A stretch of DNA of 6,103 bases from the NCBI GenBank assembly GCA_013821585.1, contig JACDGO010000139.1, positions 1-6,103 on the forward strand. The letters run 5' to 3'. This DNA comes from Sphingomonadaceae bacterium (lineage in GTDB: Bacteria; Pseudomonadota; Alphaproteobacteria; Sphingomonadales; Sphingomonadaceae). The translations under genes and the position numbers were made by a program. Positions 5,769 to 6,103 of this stretch are shown in pieces; position 1 is the first letter of the stretch, and each line of letters starts with the position of its first letter. The notes below the pieces were generated by a model that did not search any database, had not been told where the DNA came from, and saw only the letters and a program-made list of their open reading frames with translations.

Positions 5769-6103
5769 TTAGGGACGTCCTCGACCAGCATTGGCCCTGA
5801 CCGATCGGCCACGGTCAGCCAGGAGCTTGCGCGCGCCCTGCGGCGTGACTTTAAGAAGCTGCGAGACCGCCTTAGGCTTCAGTCCCGGATAGGCTAGCAG
5901 TAAGCGTGCGAGGAGCGGTGCCTTGCTGCGCTTCGTCGTCTGCTCCTCGGCAATCTGACGGGCCTTGCGTTCTATCAGGTCGAGATCATGCAATCCTGCA
6001 TTCACCGCCTTTCGCATTGCTCCAATCAATGTGGGCACGAGCGCATCCGGTGTAGTCGGAAGGAACTTCGGCAACAGGATGAGTGAGGGTATGACCCTTA
6101 GCG
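5769..6103 (-). CDS. Helix-turn-helix protein, probably DUF1612/HTH group, 5' end beyond the window
   Basis: The frame is open from the right edge to TAA 5771-5769, giving about 111 residues of C-terminal sequence. The TTG at 6074 is inside this open frame and is not a convincing start, so I treat the gene as truncated by the window. A charged helical stretch (LHDLDLIERKARQIAEEQ) precedes a helix-turn-helix, ARLLLAYPGLKPKAVSQLLK followed by VTPQGARKLLADRG. This layout resembles the C-terminal HTH of the DUF1612 proteins common on rhizobial and sphingomonad plasmids. Members I recall end in a GRGRYRAWGI-like tail, whereas this one stops right after GRGRP, so the last few residues may have been lost. 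Other winged-helix families are possible. Its end overlaps the possible plus-strand ParA tail. Confidence 0.5.
   Translation of the reverse strand, partial: LRVIPSLILLPKFLPTTPDALVPTLIGAMRKAVNAGLHDLDLIERKARQIAEEQTTKRSKAPLLARLLLAYPGLKPKAVSQLLKVTPQGARKLLADRGRSVRANAGRGRP

Noticed and set aside
1..6103. CRISPR array, tRNA or rRNA gene, transposase or insertion sequence
   Set aside because: None seen: the only regular repeats are the iterons, and no transposase motifs or terminal repeats with target duplications were recognised.

Overview
The window looks like the replication and partition backbone of a low-copy plasmid (or a secondary replicon of plasmid ancestry) from a GC-rich alphaproteobacterium. 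I favour the sphingomonads, because an RPA-type RepA next to a ParA with a MerR-like N-terminus and a ParB is characteristic of large plasmids in that group. That assignment is inference from family knowledge; related modules occur in other Alphaproteobacteria.

Layout. (1) 1-841, minus: a 3'-incomplete AAA ATPase of the DUF4143 type, with a well-formed promoter almost abutting its ATG. (2) 842-1310: no intact gene. It holds a decayed plus-strand piece of a second, divergent ParA around 1031-1140 and a pyrimidine-rich tract. (3) 1311-1559: an iteron array of five direct copies and one inverted copy of a 16-bp unit, the likely replication origin. (4) 1627-5219: an intact minus-strand cassette transcribed parA, parB, repA. 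The parB-repA gap carries two 16-bp parS-like palindromes (GTTTCCCCGGGGAAAC type) with an iteron core beside one of them. (5) 5220-5480: the parA leader, with a dyad that may be its operator, then unassigned DNA. (6) 5480-5751: a decayed plus-strand C-terminal piece of ParA. (7) 5769 to the right edge, minus: the 3' part of a helix-turn-helix gene, probably of the DUF1612/HTH group.

How it works together: RepA should bind the iterons downstream of its own gene to start replication. ParA (a Walker-type ATPase with an HTH) and ParB (with a CTPase-type GTRR motif) should segregate the plasmid from the parS-like sites. Because these sites and an iteron core sit in the repA leader, ParB and RepA may both feed back on repA expression. 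The most unusual point is that the intact cassette is bracketed by two ParA relics in the opposite orientation, N-terminal part on the left and C-terminal part on the right. This looks like the scar of an older partition locus replaced or interrupted by the present one.
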